In this document: positions 1 to 8,972 of the stretch, one piece after another
How positions within the stretch are numbered: position 1 is the first letter of the stretch
How the letters are laid out: each line of letters opens with the position of its first letter
Assembly: GCF_011752525.1 (NCBI RefSeq)
Contig: NZ_VWXI01000006.1
Coordinates: 186,001-250,000, forward strand
DNA length: 64,000 bases
Direction of reading: 5' to 3'
From: Pantoea sp. Cy-639
Lineage (GTDB): Bacteria; Pseudomonadota; Gammaproteobacteria; Pseudomonadales; Pseudomonadaceae
The notes under the pieces: model-generated
Seen by the model: only the letters and a program-made list of their open reading frames with translations
Databases searched by the model: none
Told to the model about the DNA's origin: nothing
Made by a program: the position numbers and the translations under genes

Positions 1-2540
1 ATCCGGACAGCTACGACTACATGAACCAGCACTGTGACGTGCTGATCGTCGGCGCAGGCCCTGCCGGCCTGGCCGCCGCCTTGGCCGCGGCCCGCAGCGG
101 CGCCCGGGTGATCCTCGCCGACGAGCAGGAAGAGTTCGGCGGCAGCCTGCTCGACAGCCGCGAGACCCTCGACGGCAAGCCGGCCGCCGACTGGGTCAAC
201 GCCGTGGTGGCCGAGCTGGAGGGCCTGGCGGACGTCACCCTGTTGCCGCGCAGCACGGTCAACGGTTATCACGACCACAACTTCCTGACCATTCATGAGC
301 GCCTTACCGATCACCTTGGCGACCGCGCGCCGATCGGCCAGGTACGCCAGCGCGTGCACCGCGTGCGTGCCAACCGGGTGGTACTGGCGGCTGGCGCCCA
401 TGAACGTCCGCTGGTATATGGCAACAACGACGTGCCGGGCAACATGCTGGCCGGCGCGGTGTCCACCTACGTGCGCCGTTATGGCGTGGCCCCGGGCCGC
501 AAGCTGGTGCTGTCGACCAACAACGACCATGCCTACCGCGCCGCGCTGGACTGGCACGACGCCGGCCTGCAGGTGGTCGCCATCGCCGATGCCCGCCACA
601 ACCCGCGTGGCTCGCTGGTGGAGGAGGCGCGTGCCAAGGGCATCCGCATCCTGACCTCCAGCGCGGTGATCGAGGCCAAGGGCAGCAAGCACGTCACCGG
701 CGCCCGCGTGGCCGCGATCGATGTGCAGTCGCACAAGGTCACCAGCCCCGGCGAAACCCTCGAATGCGACCTGATCGCCACGTCCGGCGGCTACAGCCCG
801 GTCGTCCACCTGGCCTCGCACCTGGGCGGTCGCCCGGTGTGGCGTGAGGACATCCTCGGCTTCGTGCCGGGCGATGCTCCGCAGAAGCGCGTATGCGTGG
901 GCGGCGTGCATGGCGTGTATGCCCTGGGCGAGGTGATCGCCGACGGTTTCGAGGGTGGCGTGCGCGCGGCCACCGAGGCCGGTTTCAAGACCAGCGCCGG
1001 CACCCTGCCGAAGACCGTGGCACGCAAGGAAGAGGCCAGCGTGGCGCTGTTCCAGGTGCCCCACGACAAAGGCACCGCGCGTGCGCCCAAGCAGTTCGTC
1101 GACCAACAGAACGACGTTACCGCCGCCGCCATCGAGCTGGCGACCCGCGAGGGCTTCGAGTCGGTCGAGCACGTCAAGCGCTATACCGCGCTGGGCTTCG
1201 GCACCGACCAGGGCAAGCTGGGCAACATCAACGGCCTGGCCATCGCTGCCCGCTCGCTGGGTATCGGCATCCCGGAAATGGGCACCACCATGTTCCGCCC
1301 CAACTACACGCCGGTGACCTTCGGCGCGGTGGCGGGCCGGCATTGCGGTCACCTGTTCGAGCCGGTGCGCTTCACCGCGCTGCATGCCTGGCACCTCAAG
1401 AACGGCGCCGAGTTCGAGGACGTCGGCCAGTGGAAGCGGCCGTGGTACTTCCCCAAGCCGGGCGAGGATATCCACAGCGCCGTGGCCCGCGAATGCAAGG
1501 CGGTGCGTGACAGCGTCGGTCTGCTGGATGCCTCGACCCTGGGCAAGATCGATATCCAGGGCCCGGACGCGCGCGAATTCCTCAACCGCATCTACACCAA
1601 CGCCTGGACCAAGCTCGACGTGGGCAAGGCCCGCTACGGCCTGATGTGCAAGGAAGACGGCATGGTCTTCGACGATGGCGTCACCGCCTGCGTCGGCGAC
1701 AACCACTTCATCATGACCACCACTACCGGTGGCGCCGCCCGGGTGCTGCAGTGGCTGGAGCTGTACCATCAGACCGAATGGCCAGAGATGAAGGTGTACT
1801 TCACCTCGGTCACCGACCACTGGGCGACCATGACCCTGTCCGGCCCCAACAGCCGCAAGCTGCTGGCCGAGGTCAGCGATATCGACCTGGACAAGGACGC
1901 CTTCCCGTTCATGAGCTGGAAGGAAGGCCTGGTCGGCGGCGTGCCGGCGCGGGTGTTCCGGATCTCGTTCACCGGCGAGTTGTCGTACGAGATCAACGTC
2001 CAGGCCAACTACGCCATGGGCGTGCTGGAAAAGATCGTCGAGGCGGGCAAGCAGTACAACCTGACCCCGTATGGCACCGAGACCATGCACGTGCTGCGCG
2101 CCGAGAAGGGTTTCATCATCGTCGGCCAGGACACCGATGGCTCGATGACCCCGGACGACCTCAACATGGGTTGGTGCGTGGGCCGCAACAAGGCCTTCTC
2201 GTGGATCGGCCTGCGCGGCATGAACCGCGAAGACACCACCCGCGAGAACCGCAAGCAGCTGGTGGGCCTGAAACCGGTCGACCCGAACGTGTGGCTGCCC
2301 GAGGGCGCGCAGTTGGTGTTCGATCCCAAGCAGCCGATCCCGATGGACATGGTTGGCCATGTCACCTCCAGCTACGCGGCCAACTCCCTGGGCTATTCGT
2401 TCGCCATGGGCGTGGTCAAGGGCGGGCTCAAGCGCCTGGGTGAGCGGGTGTATTCGCCGCAGGCCGACGGCAGCGTGATCGAGGCCGAGATCGTCTCGGC
2501 GGTGTTCTTCGATCCGCAGGGCGAGCGGCAGAACGTTTGA
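1..2540 (+). CDS. soxA: Sarcosine oxidase alpha subunit (5'-truncated by window edge)
   Basis: Large subunit of heterotetrameric sarcosine oxidase, which oxidatively demethylates sarcosine to glycine and passes the one-carbon unit to tetrahydrofolate. About 845 residues are visible. The family is about 1,000 aa, so roughly 160 N-terminal residues lie before the window; the frame is open from base 3, and the first ATG (21) is internal. A dinucleotide-binding VGAGPAG motif follows that ATG at once. The C-terminal ~380 residues are GcvT/aminomethyltransferase-like. soxG follows after 155 bp that contain an inverted REP pair. Identification is by family resemblance and by the soxG and purU neighbours. 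Confidence 0.95.
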   Translation, partial: PDSYDYMNQHCDVLIVGAGPAGLAAALAAARSGARVILADEQEEFGGSLLDSRETLDGKPAADWVNAVVAELEGLADVTLLPRSTVNGYHDHNFLTIHERLTDHLGDRAPIGQVRQRVHRVRANRVVLAAGAHERPLVYGNNDVPGNMLAGAVSTYVRRYGVAPGRKLVLSTNNDHAYRAALDWHDAGLQVVAIADARHNPRGSLVEEARAKGIRILTSSAVIEAKGSKHVTGARVAAIDVQSHKVTSPGETLECDLIATSGGYSPVVHLASHLGGRPVWREDILGFVPGDAPQKRVCVGGVHGVYALGEVIADGFEGGVRAATEAGFKTSAGTLPKTVARKEEASVALFQVPHDKGTARAPKQFVDQQNDVTAAAIELATREGFESVEHVKRYTALGFGTDQGKLGNINGLAIAARSLGIGIPEMGTTMFRPNYTPVTFGAVAGRHCGHLFEPVRFTALHAWHLKNGAEFEDVGQWKRPWYFPKPGEDIHSAVARECKAVRDSVGLLDASTLGKIDIQGPDAREFLNRIYTNAWTKLDVGKARYGLMCKEDGMVFDDGVTACVGDNHFIMTTTTGGAARVLQWLELYHQTEWPEMKVYFTSVTDHWATMTLSGPNSRKLLAEVSDIDLDKDAFPFMSWKEGLVGGVPARVFRISFTGELSYEINVQANYAMGVLEKIVEAGKQYNLTPYGTETMHVLRAEKGFIIVGQDTDGSMTPDDLNMGWCVGRNKAFSWIGLRGMNREDTTRENRKQLVGLKPVDPNVWLPEGAQLVFDPKQPIPMDMVGHVTSSYAANSLGYSFAMGVVKGGLKRLGERVYSPQADGSVIEAEIVSAVFFDPQGERQNV

Positions 2541-2571
2541 ATCGCAGGCCTGTAGGGGCGGTGCTTGCCCG

Positions 2572-2640
2572 GTTCGCCGGCAAGGCCGGCCCCTACCAGG
2601 TTGGTGCGCAGTCCTGTAGGCGCCGGCCTTGCCGGCGAAC
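2572..2640. repeat. Inverted REP pair (BIME-like) between soxA and soxG
   Basis: Two perfect 19-bp inverted arms (2572-2590 and 2622-2640) have the core GCCGGCCTTGCCGGCGAA. An inner GTAGGGGC/GCCCCTAC hairpin spans 2552-2596. The core matches the Pseudomonas putida-type REP family, and a near-identical unit recurs at 13276-13311. It sits inside what should be one sox transcript, so it may stabilise or separate the soxA and soxG parts of the mRNA (inference). Confidence 0.8.
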
Positions 2641-2695
2641 GGGCGAGCACGCCGCTGCATCTTTGCGACGAACAAGAATTCAAGGCAGGTAAGAA

Positions 2696-3328
2696 ATGAG
2701 CGCTATCAACGTCTTCCAGCAAAACCCCGGCGCCGACGCCAAGGCCCAGTCGCCGCTGCACCACGCCGAGCTGGCCAGCCTGGTCGGCAAGGGCCGCAAG
2801 AACGCAGGCGTGACCCTGCGCGAGAAGAAATTCCTCGGCCACCTGACGATCCGTGGCGATGGCCATGACCCGGCCTTTGCCGGCGCCGTGCACAAGGCCC
2901 TGGGCCTGGAGCTGCCGGTGGCCCTGACCGTGGTGGCCAACGCCGATATGTCGTTGCAGTGGATGGGCCCGGACGAATACTTGCTGATCGTCCCCGGCGG
3001 GCAGGAGTTCGCCGTCGAGCAGAAACTGCGCGATGCCCTCGACGGCCAGCACATTCAGGTGGTCAACGTCAGTGGCGGGCAGACCCTGCTCGAGCTGCGC
3101 GGCGCCAACGTGCGCGACGTGCTGATGAAATCCACCAGCTATGATGTGCATCCGAACAACTTCCCGGTCGGCAAGGCCGTCGGCACCGTGTTCGCCAAGT
3201 CGCAACTGGTGATCCGCCGCACTGCCGAGGACACCTGGGAGCTGGTGATCCGTCGCAGCTTCTCCGACTACTGGTGGCTGTGGCTGCAGGACGCGTCGGC
3301 CGAGTACGGCCTGGCCATCGAAGCGTAA
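2696..3328 (+). CDS. soxG: Sarcosine oxidase gamma subunit
   Basis: Small subunit (210 aa) of heterotetrameric sarcosine oxidase. It is a GcvT-fold protein that helps form the folate-binding part of the complex with the alpha subunit. The start ATG at 2696 follows a purine-rich AGGTAAGA ribosome site. The product is acidic to neutral, with no signal peptide or membrane segment, as expected for the cytoplasmic complex. It ends 11 bp before purU, whose AAGGAG ribosome site overlaps the soxG stop, so the two are probably co-transcribed. Length and the context soxA-soxG-purU-fdhA agree with the family. Confidence 0.93.
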   Translation: MSAINVFQQNPGADAKAQSPLHHAELASLVGKGRKNAGVTLREKKFLGHLTIRGDGHDPAFAGAVHKALGLELPVALTVVANADMSLQWMGPDEYLLIVPGGQEFAVEQKLRDALDGQHIQVVNVSGGQTLLELRGANVRDVLMKSTSYDVHPNNFPVGKAVGTVFAKSQLVIRRTAEDTWELVIRRSFSDYWWLWLQDASAEYGLAIEA

Positions 3329-3339
3329 GGAGCAGCACC

Positions 3340-4197
3340 ATGAGTCGGGCACCGGACACCTGGATCCTCACGGCCGATTGCCCGAGCATGCTCGGCACGG
3401 TCGATGTGGTGACGCGTCACCTCTACGAGCAGCGCTGCTACGTCACCGAGCACCACTCCTTCGACGATAGGTTGTCGGGGCGCTTCTTCATTCGCGTGGA
3501 GTTCCGCGCCCCGGACGCTTTCGACGAAGACGCTTTCCGCGCGGGCCTGGCCGAGCGCAGCGAAGCCTTCGGCATGGCTTTCGAGCTGACGGCGCCGAAT
3601 CACCGCCCCAAGGTGGTGATCATGGTGTCCAAGGCCGACCACTGCCTGAACGACCTGTTGTACCGCCAGCGCATCGGTCAGCTGGCCATGGACGTGGTCG
3701 CGGTGGTGTCCAACCACCCCGATCTCGAACCCTTGGCGCACTGGCACAAGATCCCCTACTACCACTTCGCCCTCGACCCCAACGACAAGCCGGCGCAGGA
3801 GCGCAAGGTGTTGCAGGTGATCGAGCAGACGGGGGCGGAACTGGTGATCCTCGCCCGCTACATGCAGGTGCTGTCGCCGGAGCTGTGCCGACGGCTCGAT
3901 GGCTGGGCGATCAACATCCATCACTCGCTGCTGCCCGGGTTCAAGGGCGCCAAGCCGTATCACCAGGCCTACAACAAGGGCGTGAAGATGGTCGGCGCCA
4001 CCGCGCACTACATCAACAACGACCTGGACGAAGGGCCGATCATCGCCCAGGGCGTCGAGGTGGTGGATCACAGCCACTACCCCGAGGACCTGATCGCCAA
4101 GGGGCGCGACATCGAATGCCTGACCCTGGCGCGGGCTGTTGGTTATCACATCGAGCGGCGGGTGTTCCTCAACGCCAATCGCACCGTGGTGCTTTGA
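3340..4197 (+). CDS. purU: Formyltetrahydrofolate deformylase
   Basis: Hydrolyses 10-formyl-THF to formate and THF, which recycles folate loaded with one-carbon units from sarcosine. The protein is 285 aa from the ATG at 3340, chosen because an AAGGAG sits 7 bp upstream; an upstream in-frame start at 3274 would overlap soxG. The N-terminal ~85 residues form an ACT-type domain. The remainder is the formyltransferase-like catalytic domain, with the NIHHSLLPGF motif and the catalytic-Asp region DEGPIIAQ. Length matches the family (about 285 aa). It is followed by a terminator-like hairpin at 4203-4230. Confidence 0.95.
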   Translation: MSRAPDTWILTADCPSMLGTVDVVTRHLYEQRCYVTEHHSFDDRLSGRFFIRVEFRAPDAFDEDAFRAGLAERSEAFGMAFELTAPNHRPKVVIMVSKADHCLNDLLYRQRIGQLAMDVVAVVSNHPDLEPLAHWHKIPYYHFALDPNDKPAQERKVLQVIEQTGAELVILARYMQVLSPELCRRLDGWAINIHHSLLPGFKGAKPYHQAYNKGVKMVGATAHYINNDLDEGPIIAQGVEVVDHSHYPEDLIAKGRDIECLTLARAVGYHIERRVFLNANRTVVL

Positions 4198-4202
4198 CGA
4201 TT

Positions 4203-4230
4203 GCCGGGGCTGCAAAGCGGCCCCGGCTTT
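4203..4230 (+). terminator. Rho-independent terminator after purU
   Basis: Perfect 8-bp GC stem (GCCGGGGC 4203-4210 with GCCCCGGC 4220-4227) and a 9-nt loop, followed by TTTT. It begins 6 bp past the purU stop and probably ends the sox-purU transcript before fdhA. Confidence 0.75.
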
Positions 4231-4387
4231 TGCCTGCCGCAAAAAGGCATTCCCCTGTCGCATCCAGTCACCGCCCCACCTCCTATCCAGCCCACAATCC
4301 TCCTCATTCCAGTAACACAGGCCGCCCACGGAAATGGCGGCGCTTTCCACCACCGCTGCATAAATACAAATCAAGCGAGGTAAGAGC

Positions 4388-5587
4388 ATGTCTGGTAACC
4401 GTGGAGTGGTGTATCTCGGCGCGGGCAAGGTCGAGGTGCAGAAGATCGACTACCCCAAGATGCAGGACCCGCGCGGCAAGAAGATCGAGCACGGTGTCAT
4501 CCTGAAAGTGGTCTCCACCAACATCTGCGGCTCCGACCAGCACATGGTCCGCGGCCGCACCACCGCCCAGGTCGGCCTGGTACTGGGCCACGAAATCACC
4601 GGTGAAATCGTCGAGATGGGGCGTGACGTCGAGCGCCTGAAAATCGGCGACCTGGTGTCGGTACCCTTCAACGTCGCCTGCGGCCGCTGCCGCTCGTGCA
4701 AAGAGATGCACACGGGAGTCTGTCTCACCGTCAACCCGGCCCGTGCCGGTGGCGCCTACGGCTATGTCGACATGGGCGACTGGACCGGTGGCCAGGCCGA
4801 GTACGTGCTGGTGCCCTACGCCGACTTCAACCTGCTGAAACTGCCGGACCGCGACAAGGCCATGGAGAAAATCCGCGACCTGACCTGCCTGTCCGACATC
4901 CTGCCGACCGGCTACCACGGCGCCGTGACGGCGGGCGTCGGCCCGGGCAGCACCGTGTACGTCGCCGGTGCCGGTCCGGTCGGCCTGGCTGCCGCCGCTT
5001 CAGCCCGCCTGCTGGGCGCGGCCTGCGTGATCGTCGGCGACCTCAACCCGGCCCGCCTGGCCCACGCCAAGGCCCAAGGCTTCGAGGTGGTCGACCTGTC
5101 CAAGGACACCCCGCTGCACGAGCAGATCATCGATATCCTCGGCGAGCCGGAAGTGGACTGCGCCGTCGATGCCGTTGGCTTCGAAGCCCGTGGCCATGGC
5201 CATGAGGGCGCCAAGCACGAAGCCCCGGCCACCGTGCTCAACTCGCTGATGCAGGTGACCCGTGTGGCTGGCAAGATCGGTATCCCCGGCCTGTACGTGA
5301 CCGAAGACCCGGGCGCGGTGGATGCCGCCGCCAAGATCGGTGCACTGAGCATCCGTTTCGGCCTGGGCTGGGCCAAGTCCCACAGCTTCCACACTGGGCA
5401 GACCCCGACCATGAAGTACAACCGCCAGCTGATGCAGGCGATCATGTGGGATCGCATCAACATTGCCGAGGTGGTGGGCGTGCAGGTGATCAGCCTGGAC
5501 CAGGCGCCGGAAGGCTATGGCGAGTTCGACGCGGGCGTGCCGAAGAAATTCGTGATCGACCCGCACAAGACCTTTAGCGTGGTGTGA
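4388..5587 (+). CDS. fdhA: Glutathione-independent formaldehyde dehydrogenase (Zn, NAD)
   Basis: Oxidises formaldehyde to formate without glutathione, using NAD(H) and zinc. It is 399 aa, the length of the well-known P. putida enzyme. Catalytic-zinc ligands are visible as Cys47 in NICGSDQH and His68 in LGHEITGE. The structural-zinc lobe has the CGRCRSCKEMHTGVC pattern near residue 98. The Rossmann motif GAGPVGLAAAASARLLGA binds NAD. It is separated from purU by a terminator and 190 bp, so it may have its own promoter while still serving sarcosine-derived formaldehyde. It is closed by a strong terminator. Confidence 0.96.
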   Translation: MSGNRGVVYLGAGKVEVQKIDYPKMQDPRGKKIEHGVILKVVSTNICGSDQHMVRGRTTAQVGLVLGHEITGEIVEMGRDVERLKIGDLVSVPFNVACGRCRSCKEMHTGVCLTVNPARAGGAYGYVDMGDWTGGQAEYVLVPYADFNLLKLPDRDKAMEKIRDLTCLSDILPTGYHGAVTAGVGPGSTVYVAGAGPVGLAAAASARLLGAACVIVGDLNPARLAHAKAQGFEVVDLSKDTPLHEQIIDILGEPEVDCAVDAVGFEARGHGHEGAKHEAPATVLNSLMQVTRVAGKIGIPGLYVTEDPGAVDAAAKIGALSIRFGLGWAKSHSFHTGQTPTMKYNRQLMQAIMWDRINIAEVVGVQVISLDQAPEGYGEFDAGVPKKFVIDPHKTFSVV

Positions 5588-5593
5588 GTGAGG

Positions 5594-5620
5594 GAAACGC
5601 CCCGACAAGGGGCGTTTCTT
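5594..5620 (+). terminator. Rho-independent terminator after fdhA
   Basis: A perfect 10-bp inverted repeat (GAAACGCCCC 5594-5603 with GGGGCGTTTC 5609-5618) and a 5-nt loop, starting 6 bp after the fdhA stop. The lower stem is A-T rich, so it can act in both directions and may also protect the convergent Rhs-tip gene. Confidence 0.85.
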
Positions 5621-5667
5621 CAGGGCCGTATGGTTTGGTATCAGGTGCAATATCGCCAGGGAAGCGT

Positions 5668-6489
5668 TCAAGTGCCTGAGAAGAAACCGACCAGACGGCG
5701 GGTGAAAGTGTCATCGGCTCGTAGTTTTTCCACTTTCGCATCAATCGTGCTCCAGTCGTCTATTGTCAGTTTGAATAGGTTTCGTGAAAGCCTGTGTCGT
5801 TCTAGTGTTATTTCGCGTTCTGTTTTCAGTTTTAGTTCCCTCATTTCCCTGATGTAGTTTCCCAAGAGCGGTGCTTCTATTTTCGTTAGCGGTGAATCAA
5901 TACTAATGTGGCCATTTAAGGCTTGCTCGTTGATTTCGATACTTTCTTTCTGGATTTGCGTGAGTTTCTTAAGTTTTTCTATGCGCTTATAGGGATTTTG
6001 AATTTCCTCTGGCAGCGCAGGTATAGGTGTTCTGCTGAGTTTTTGTTTTGCTTCTTCTCGAGTCGGTGTGAGTTTACCGGGAGTGTCTATCTCATGAATT
6101 GTTGGTAAACCAGGCGGGGCGGACCAAGTGCGTGACTTCTCTCGATGGTTTCCCGACAGGTCTTGCCAGTTGATCGGATCCTGTTCGCAATAAGCATACG
6201 GATTGATTCCGCCCATGCCAAAAGGACTCCAAGCGTCTGGCGAGTGAAAACGCATCAGGACAGGATTGTAGGCGCGTTTGCCATTTCCCAATAGAGAGAG
6301 GCCTGCGGCCTCCAATATCTGTGCAGTGAATCCCGGCAACGGATATTTATCCAGGGTGCTGCCGCTAAAGCCAAACGGCGAGTAGATAAACACGTCACGG
6401 TTCCCAGCAACTTGACGCGTAATTACGGATCGTTGGTTGTCCAAGCCCAATAATACCGCCGCGGAACGTGGTGCATTGACCTTCAACAT
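5668..6489 (-). CDS. Orphan RHS repeat-associated core / tip protein
   Basis: Short 273-aa protein, with the start taken at the ATG at 6489. Its N-terminal ~110 residues are the Rhs 'core': a LLGLDNQRSVI-type entry, then YSPFG, LLGNGKRAYNPVLMRFHSPD and SPFGMGGINPYAYC. These are the signature of the end of Rhs/YD-repeat proteins. The remaining ~150 residues are a lysine/glutamate-rich, largely helical tail that I cannot assign. There is no long YD-repeat shell, no signal peptide and no PAAR or VgrG domain, so it is a solo tip as often scattered in Pseudomonas genomes. The DNA of the tail is visibly richer in A/T than its neighbours, which suggests acquisition by transfer. No obvious immunity gene lies beside it. 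Toxicity is not shown. Confidence 0.8.
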   Translation of the reverse strand: MLKVNAPRSAAVLLGLDNQRSVITRQVAGNRDVFIYSPFGFSGSTLDKYPLPGFTAQILEAAGLSLLGNGKRAYNPVLMRFHSPDAWSPFGMGGINPYAYCEQDPINWQDLSGNHREKSRTWSAPPGLPTIHEIDTPGKLTPTREEAKQKLSRTPIPALPEEIQNPYKRIEKLKKLTQIQKESIEINEQALNGHISIDSPLTKIEAPLLGNYIREMRELKLKTEREITLERHRLSRNLFKLTIDDWSTIDAKVEKLRADDTFTRRLVGFFSGT

Positions 6490-6734
6490 ACGGCACCTGC
6501 GCGGGATTATCGATGGATTAGCTTGTTCGCTAATCCCAAGCGAGCGCAACTGATAAAAATACTAGCTATTAAGAATGGCAGCAATTCGTAAAATACCGGT
6601 CAAGCTGATTGCCCAGGGCAGAGATACCTGCTGATGAACGTGCAGTCACCCTCGGCAGTTGGTTCGGAACAAATCTCCTCCATCCCAGTCCAATCCTCGT
6701 TTCCCGGCCATTCCGGCCGACGAGGTCCCTCCCG

Positions 6735-7301
6735 ATGAAAGCACTCACCCTGGCAACCCTGATGACCCTGGCCGCAAGCCCGGTGTTCGCCTTCAACCTC
6801 AACGATGTCGCCAATGCGGTGTCCGCCACGCAGAACCCGAGCGGTCAGGTGCAGGCTCCTGCGGCGCAGGCCAACCTGCTCAATACCTTGGGCAGCGAGC
6901 TGAAGATCACCCCGGAACAGGCCATTGGCGGGGCGGGAGCGATGCTCGGGCTGGCGCGCAACAACCTCAGTGGCGATGACTATGGGCAACTGACCAAGGC
7001 CGTGCCGGGGCTGGACCTGCTTTCCGGCAACAATGCCCTGGGTGGGTTGGGCGGCCTGGGGCAGTTGCTGGGCAAAGACAAGAACAGTTCGGCCCTGAGC
7101 AATGCCCTGGGCGGTGAGGTGGAGAACCGCAACGACCTGGATAACGCCTTCAAGGCACTGGGCATGGATACCGGGATGATCGGCCAGTTCGCGCCGTTGA
7201 TCCTGCAGTACCTGGGGCAGCAGGGGATTGCCGGGTCGTTGCTGCAGAACCTGGGGAGCTTGTGGAATACCTCTGCGCCGTTGAGCCAGCCATCGGTCTG
7301 A
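6735..7301 (+). CDS. DUF2780 (VcgC/VcgE-type) exported protein
   Basis: 188-aa protein whose first ~20 residues form a classic signal peptide (MKALTLATLMTLAASPVFA). The body is rich in Gly, Leu, Asn and Gln (repeats such as LGGLGGLGQLLG). It matches the DUF2780 family of periplasmic or exported proteins of unknown function. The start at 6735 was chosen because it opens the signal peptide; the open frame reaches further upstream to 6609. It stands alone and converges on the acyltransferase gene, from which it is separated by a perfect hairpin (7311-7343). Function unknown. Confidence 0.75.
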   Translation: MKALTLATLMTLAASPVFAFNLNDVANAVSATQNPSGQVQAPAAQANLLNTLGSELKITPEQAIGGAGAMLGLARNNLSGDDYGQLTKAVPGLDLLSGNNALGGLGGLGQLLGKDKNSSALSNALGGEVENRNDLDNAFKALGMDTGMIGQFAPLILQYLGQQGIAGSLLQNLGSLWNTSAPLSQPSV

Positions 7302-7310
7302 GTGCCTGAC

Positions 7311-7343
7311 GCGCCTACAGGGATCGCGAAATCCTGTAGGCGC
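7311..7343. terminator. Bidirectional hairpin between convergent genes
   Basis: Perfect 11-bp inverted repeat GCGCCTACAGG/CCTGTAGGCGC with an 11-nt loop, between the DUF2780 gene and the acyltransferase gene. No U-tract is seen. It shares the CCTACAG end of the REP family, so it is a REP element or a factor-assisted terminator. Confidence 0.55.
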
Positions 7344-7355
7344 GGGTTTGTGGCT

Positions 7356-8243
7356 TCAGCGCATCTCGGCGCGCAGTTCCTCGATCCGCTGGTCCTTGTC
7401 CAGCCACAGCTGGTTCACCCAGGCCTGCACCGTCTGGCGGAACGCCGGGTCGTTCTCGTAATCGCCCTCGCACAACGCCGGGTCGAGCTCGCGCACGCGG
7501 ATATCGATGATCACCCGGCTGATGCTGCCGTTGAGCAGGTCCCAGAACCCCGGCGCCTTGTTGCCCGGGTAGACGATGGTCACGTCCAGCAGCGCATCGA
7601 GTTGCTCGCCCAGCGCTGCCAGCACGAAGGCCACGCCGCCGGCCTTGGGCTTGAGCAGGTGGCGATAGGGCGATTGCTGTTCCTGGCGCTTGGCCTCGGT
7701 GAAGCGGGTGCCTTCCAGGTAGTTGACCACGGTCACTGGCTGGCGCTTGAACAGCTCGCAGGCGGCCTTGGTGATCTCCAGGTCCTTGCCCTTGAGCTCG
7801 GGGTGCTTCTCCAGGAACGCCTTGCTGTAGCGCTTCATGAACGGGTAATCGAGCGCCCACCAGGCCAGGCCCAGCAGCGGGACCCAGATCAGTTCCTTCT
7901 TGAGGAAGAACTTGAAGAACGGCACCCGGCGGTTGAGGCTTTCGATCAGTGCGGGGATGTCGACCCAGCTCTGGTGGTTGCTGACGCACAGGTAGGAGGT
8001 GTCCTGGCGCAGGTTCTCGATGCCGCGGATGTCCCACTGGGTGGGGATGCACAGGGCGAAGATGGCCTTGTCGATTTCCGACCAGGTCTCGGCGATCCAC
8101 ATCACCGCCCATGAGGCGTAGTCACGGCCACGGCCAGGCAGGACCAGCTTGAACAGGGCGAAGACCAGCAGCGGGCCGATCAGCACCAGGGTGTTGAGCA
8201 GCAGCAGGGTGAGGGTGAGGATGCCGGTCAGCAGGCGACGCAT
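7356..8243 (-). CDS. Lysophospholipid acyltransferase, YihG/PlsC family
   Basis: 295-aa inner-membrane acyltransferase that most likely transfers a fatty acyl chain to a lysophospholipid. The first ~35 residues are a hydrophobic anchor (LLTGILTLTLLLLNTLVLIG). The catalytic HX4D box is His90-Asp95 (NHQSWVD). The substrate-binding EGTR box appears as YLEGTRFT near residue 160. Length and motifs fit E. coli YihG and related PlsC-family enzymes better than canonical PlsC (about 240-260 aa). The substrate is not deducible. It is divergent from the protease gene at 8426, so a shared promoter region lies at 8244-8425. Confidence 0.85.
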   Translation of the reverse strand: MRRLLTGILTLTLLLLNTLVLIGPLLVFALFKLVLPGRGRDYASWAVMWIAETWSEIDKAIFALCIPTQWDIRGIENLRQDTSYLCVSNHQSWVDIPALIESLNRRVPFFKFFLKKELIWVPLLGLAWWALDYPFMKRYSKAFLEKHPELKGKDLEITKAACELFKRQPVTVVNYLEGTRFTEAKRQEQQSPYRHLLKPKAGGVAFVLAALGEQLDALLDVTIVYPGNKAPGFWDLLNGSISRVIIDIRVRELDPALCEGDYENDPAFRQTVQAWVNQLWLDKDQRIEELRAEMR

Positions 8244-8425
8244 AAGGAGACTCTTGTGGTGTGTAGTGAACGATCGGCAATGATAAGCAGCGCGGGGGCC
8301 TTAGCCAAACGTCGTACGTCCATTAACCGGGACAAATGTTTCACATTGTGTTGTTTAACCTGTGGCATCGAACCTATCCTGCCAGCGCAGTCCAAGTACT
8401 GTCTCATCTCAAGGAAGCCTGCCCA

Positions 8426-8926
8426 GTGAAAGCCCTGCTCGCCCTGCTGTCTCTCGTCGCGTTGCCGGTATTGGCCGCGCAACCCACGATCTACGGCCGT
8501 TACGAGAACATCAAGCTGCCGGAAATCGGCGAAACCCTGAAAGCCAAGATGGACACCGGCGCCTGGACCGCCTCGCTGTCGGCCAAGGATATCGAGCTGT
8601 TCAACCGCGACGGCGAAGAGTGGGTGCGTTTCCGCCTGGCGACCAAGGACGCCGACGGCAAGGTCTATGAACACAAGGTCGCGCGCATCAGCAAGATCAA
8701 GAACCGCGCGGACGAGGACGACGAGAGCGAGACCCCCGAGCTGTCCAAGCGCCCGGTGGTCGACCTGGAGCTGTGCCTGGGTGACGTGAAGCGTACCGTG
8801 GAGGTCAACCTGGTCGACCGCAGCCACTTCAACTACCCGCTGCTGATCGGCTCCAAGGCCTTGCGCGAGCTCAAGGCCGCAGTGGACCCACGGCAGAAGT
8901 TCACCGCCGGCAACCCAGGTTGCTGA
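8426..8926 (+). CDS. Exported retropepsin-like aspartic protease (Zn_protease/RimK-associated family)
   Basis: 166-aa protein from a GTG start at 8426, chosen because AAGGA lies about 10 bp upstream and the reading begins with a signal peptide (VKALLALLSLVALPVLAA). The catalytic motif is Asp43-Thr44-Gly45-Ala46 within KMDTGAWTASL, a retropepsin D-T-G-A box. A partner LLIGSKALRELK segment lies near the C-terminus. The family has been labelled 'ATP-dependent zinc protease', but no zinc motif is visible and the retroviral-protease fold is the better description. Export suggests action in the periplasm; the substrate is unknown. No RimK-like ligase gene lies beside it here. Confidence 0.75.
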   Translation: MKALLALLSLVALPVLAAQPTIYGRYENIKLPEIGETLKAKMDTGAWTASLSAKDIELFNRDGEEWVRFRLATKDADGKVYEHKVARISKIKNRADEDDESETPELSKRPVVDLELCLGDVKRTVEVNLVDRSHFNYPLLIGSKALRELKAAVDPRQKFTAGNPGC

Positions 8927-8972
8927 TAGCCAACTGAGTCGCTCAAGCGTCAATCGCCAGCCTGTCGTGTGA

